Positions 61,786-64,000 of a stretch of DNA of 64,000 nt are shown here, in pieces. The notes under the pieces are model-generated. The model ran no database searches. It was not told the origin of the DNA and worked only from the letters and a program-made list of their open reading frames with translations. This stretch comes from Archegozetes longisetosus (taxonomy: Eukaryota > Arthropoda > Arachnida > Sarcoptiformes > Trhypochthoniidae). Made by a program: the position numbers and the translations under genes. How positions within the stretch are numbered: position 1 is the first letter of the stretch; each line of letters starts with the position of its first letter. The DNA lies in assembly GCA_018873245.2 (NCBI GenBank), contig JAEMBT020000004.1, positions 4,760,573 through 4,824,572 of the forward strand. The letters run 5' to 3'.

Positions 61786-64000
61786 AATTCATTCAAGTTT
61801 GATGTTTTCGGATCATATGCGCAAACTTTTCTTCAATTGCCGATTGTGTGTTACATTAAGTTAGGAATAAAAACTATCAAAGATCAAATAATTGATCAAA
61901 TCTGCCAAAACATACACTTATGAAAAGATTCTCAAAAAGCCGTCTTACGCGATTCATCATTAAACAGGATTAAACTTCATATTTTTGACTTGTAGTCTAG
62001 GAGTCGCAGAATCGTCACATTAAATGCTAATGTTGTACAGTTTAAAACTTGGTAATCGTTGACAACACCAGAAAAAGGCACTGTCATGGCAAGCTTTCCA
62101 ACTGACCACAATATCTTAAGACATAAAGAAACTTGTGTCATACTGATTATAGTAATGAGAGTAATTAAAAACGAAATCTAGCGAAATACTGATGCGTATG
62201 AAAAGAAAGTTAACATAGCACTACTTTTTACGTGCTGATATTGAGAATTATCAAGTTATCAAATGTTACTAGACAAAATTAATAATCTTGTTCAACTAAC
62301 CACCTGACAATGTCAACAGTACTGAACCATTAAATAACATGATTTGTACTTGAAAATTACAGTGAAAATTGGTTAAAAACAAATTTAAAGCAAAATAGTA
62401 CTAACATTAGTATAAATCGTGACTGCATCAACACGTAATTTATATGAGAACAAACAGGTTTTGAATGAGTATTAACAAAATTAATTTGATATAATAAAGT
62501 TATGAGGATTTAATTTTGAAAAGAAATATAGAGCGCAACCTATTCATGAATATTGATATAGCTTATATACTACATATTATTTTCATTTAATTGTATAATA
62601 TTCTCAATTCTAATCCATTAAACTGTATATTGATACTAAATTAGTGTTGTAACTCAAAATCGTCCATTTAGAAAATTTTACAAGAAAAAACTTAGAAAAA
62701 TCTCATTAAATTATATATTGACAGCAAACTAACGCTGCAAGTCAAAATTATCCATTTAGCAAATTTTACAAAATTTTTGTTTTATTTATAAATCTGAACA
62801 GAAAGTGCTGGTATTTTGAGTTCATGTAGATGTTTTAGAACCAGTTTACTCGCTAAATACATACGGAATAGTTTTTTCGTACAAAATAGCAATGCTGTTA
62901 AGAAAGTTTTCAAAGGGAAAACATTCAGTGATAGTATCTAATAGTTCAGTAAAACTTGACGAGTACTATGCACTACAAAATAGCTCGAAACATTCTTACC
63001 CAACATCTTCTTACTAATGTAGTTTTAGTACTAATATTCAGCAAACTAAATTGGTAAAGCTAAATGCTAAATCGACAAACAATTAATGTTCGGCCAATTT
63101 ATGAAACTTGATCAACTCTTTATGTAATTAAATTTGCAGACCGGTCTCCTACTAGACGTGTTGAACAATTTTAAATTACAATTTTAAATTTCTTACTCTT
63201 TTCTTCCCGATCACAATGTGAATATCTTAAGAAAATAAAAAAGAAGCTTAGTAGATGTGTCGAAACAACGATGAAATTTGAAATGAATCAATATTAGACA
63301 ACACTTGAAATGGGCATAAAGGCGTAAAGAAATGTGTAGAAATTAGAAGTTTGAGAGTAAAGCAGAATTTGAAAGTGGGGCGCATAGTAGTTAATACCAA
63401 CATTTTCAAATAGGGGACAAATTCAGTACGAAGTTATCTGAAAAGACTTTTGCACTTTATACTAAATGAAAAGTTGAGACTGAGCACAAAAGTGGTCATT
63501 AGCCTTGATGTGTCTTAGAAAAGATACACAATGACCTATTATTTTGTTGGGCTGACCAACATTCACATTAGAGGCATTGACCCTTAAATTCATAGCTTAG
63601 AATCTGAGTCAATAGTGAAAGATGAGTATTAGCTCTTATTGAAGTACAATAAACAGTTAAACAATTGATAGATGAAGTTTGAGCGATGTCTGTTTTGTCC
63701 TCATAAGTTGTTCAGATCAGATCTGAATAGGATCGAGTACTCTGTGCAAGTCGTTTAACATAGATTTTCGCATTTAAACGTTTTGTGTGAGTTTGGTGTA
63801 TGTGAACCAATTTCAAGTTTATATAAAGTTTTTATTGTGCTTATAGTGTCGCTTATTTCAAAACTTTATATCTCCCTAACGGTAAGTCAGTCATCACATT
63901 TTTCTCTCTCATCAAATTATTAAATCCATTCCCAAAATTTTGGATTAACAGCAAAAATAAGTGCCAAACGAGAAATCAATAGAAAATCGATTTTTCAATA
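61786..64000. other. Intergenic tail of the window
   Basis: No open frame or RNA gene can be supported in the last 2.2 kb. The only structure seen is the pair of direct repeats near 62.6-62.8 kb. Confidence 0.55.
62616..62770. repeat. Direct duplication, 88-bp period
   Basis: Copies at 62616-62682 and 62704-62770 share the order CATTAAA, TATATTGA, CAAAAT, TCCATTTAG and AAATTTTACA, with scattered differences. This is an old local tandem duplication without coding content. Confidence 0.8.

Overview
The window is eukaryotic nuclear DNA from an animal, very AT-rich, with no bacterial or viral genes. Coding regions are broken by GT/AG introns. Most introns are about 55-75 bp, but one is 9.1 kb. 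A peritrophin-type chitin-binding domain ending in a YYLND motif, together with the other gene families, points to an arthropod. A mite or other chelicerate is my best guess, not a proof.

Layout. From 1 to about 21.7 kb I find no gene I can name. This part holds a few unassigned open frames, a pogo-like inverted-repeat element, a 16-bp tandem repeat and a long hairpin that resembles a microRNA precursor. From 21,704 to 32,448 (minus) lies one surface protein gene: the leucine-rich repeats sit in exon 1 and the cysteine-rich cap plus hydrophobic tail sit in exon 2, 9.1 kb away. From 33 to 39 kb there is little except a possible two-exon small-protein gene and the second copy of a dispersed repeat. 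From 39 to 58 kb the genes are dense: RABAC1/PRA1 (minus), ASB13-like ankyrin-SOCS (plus, three exons), a one-domain chitin-binding protein (minus, three exons), a gene of many exons that I read as EPG5 (minus, 45.5-54.4 kb), an ING1/2-type PHD protein (plus) and an alpha-aspartyl dipeptidase (minus, two exons).

The best discovery is at 59,326-60,452 (plus). It is a three-exon selenoprotein M gene, invisible to a plain ORF search because its second exon has an in-frame TGA (selenocysteine). It is followed, 315 bp after the stop, by a convincing form-2 SECIS element and then AATAAA. Its redox motif reads C-T-G-S-Sec rather than the usual C-x-x-Sec. An orphan secreted or membrane cysteine-rich protein follows at 61.3 kb, and the last 2.2 kb looks empty.

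The genes do not form an operon or shared pathway. They are housekeeping genes (Rab membrane traffic, autophagosome-lysosome fusion, ubiquitin ligase adaptor, chromatin reader, peptide turnover, ER redox) mixed with two surface or cuticle genes. All assignments are from reading translated sequence, without database searches.
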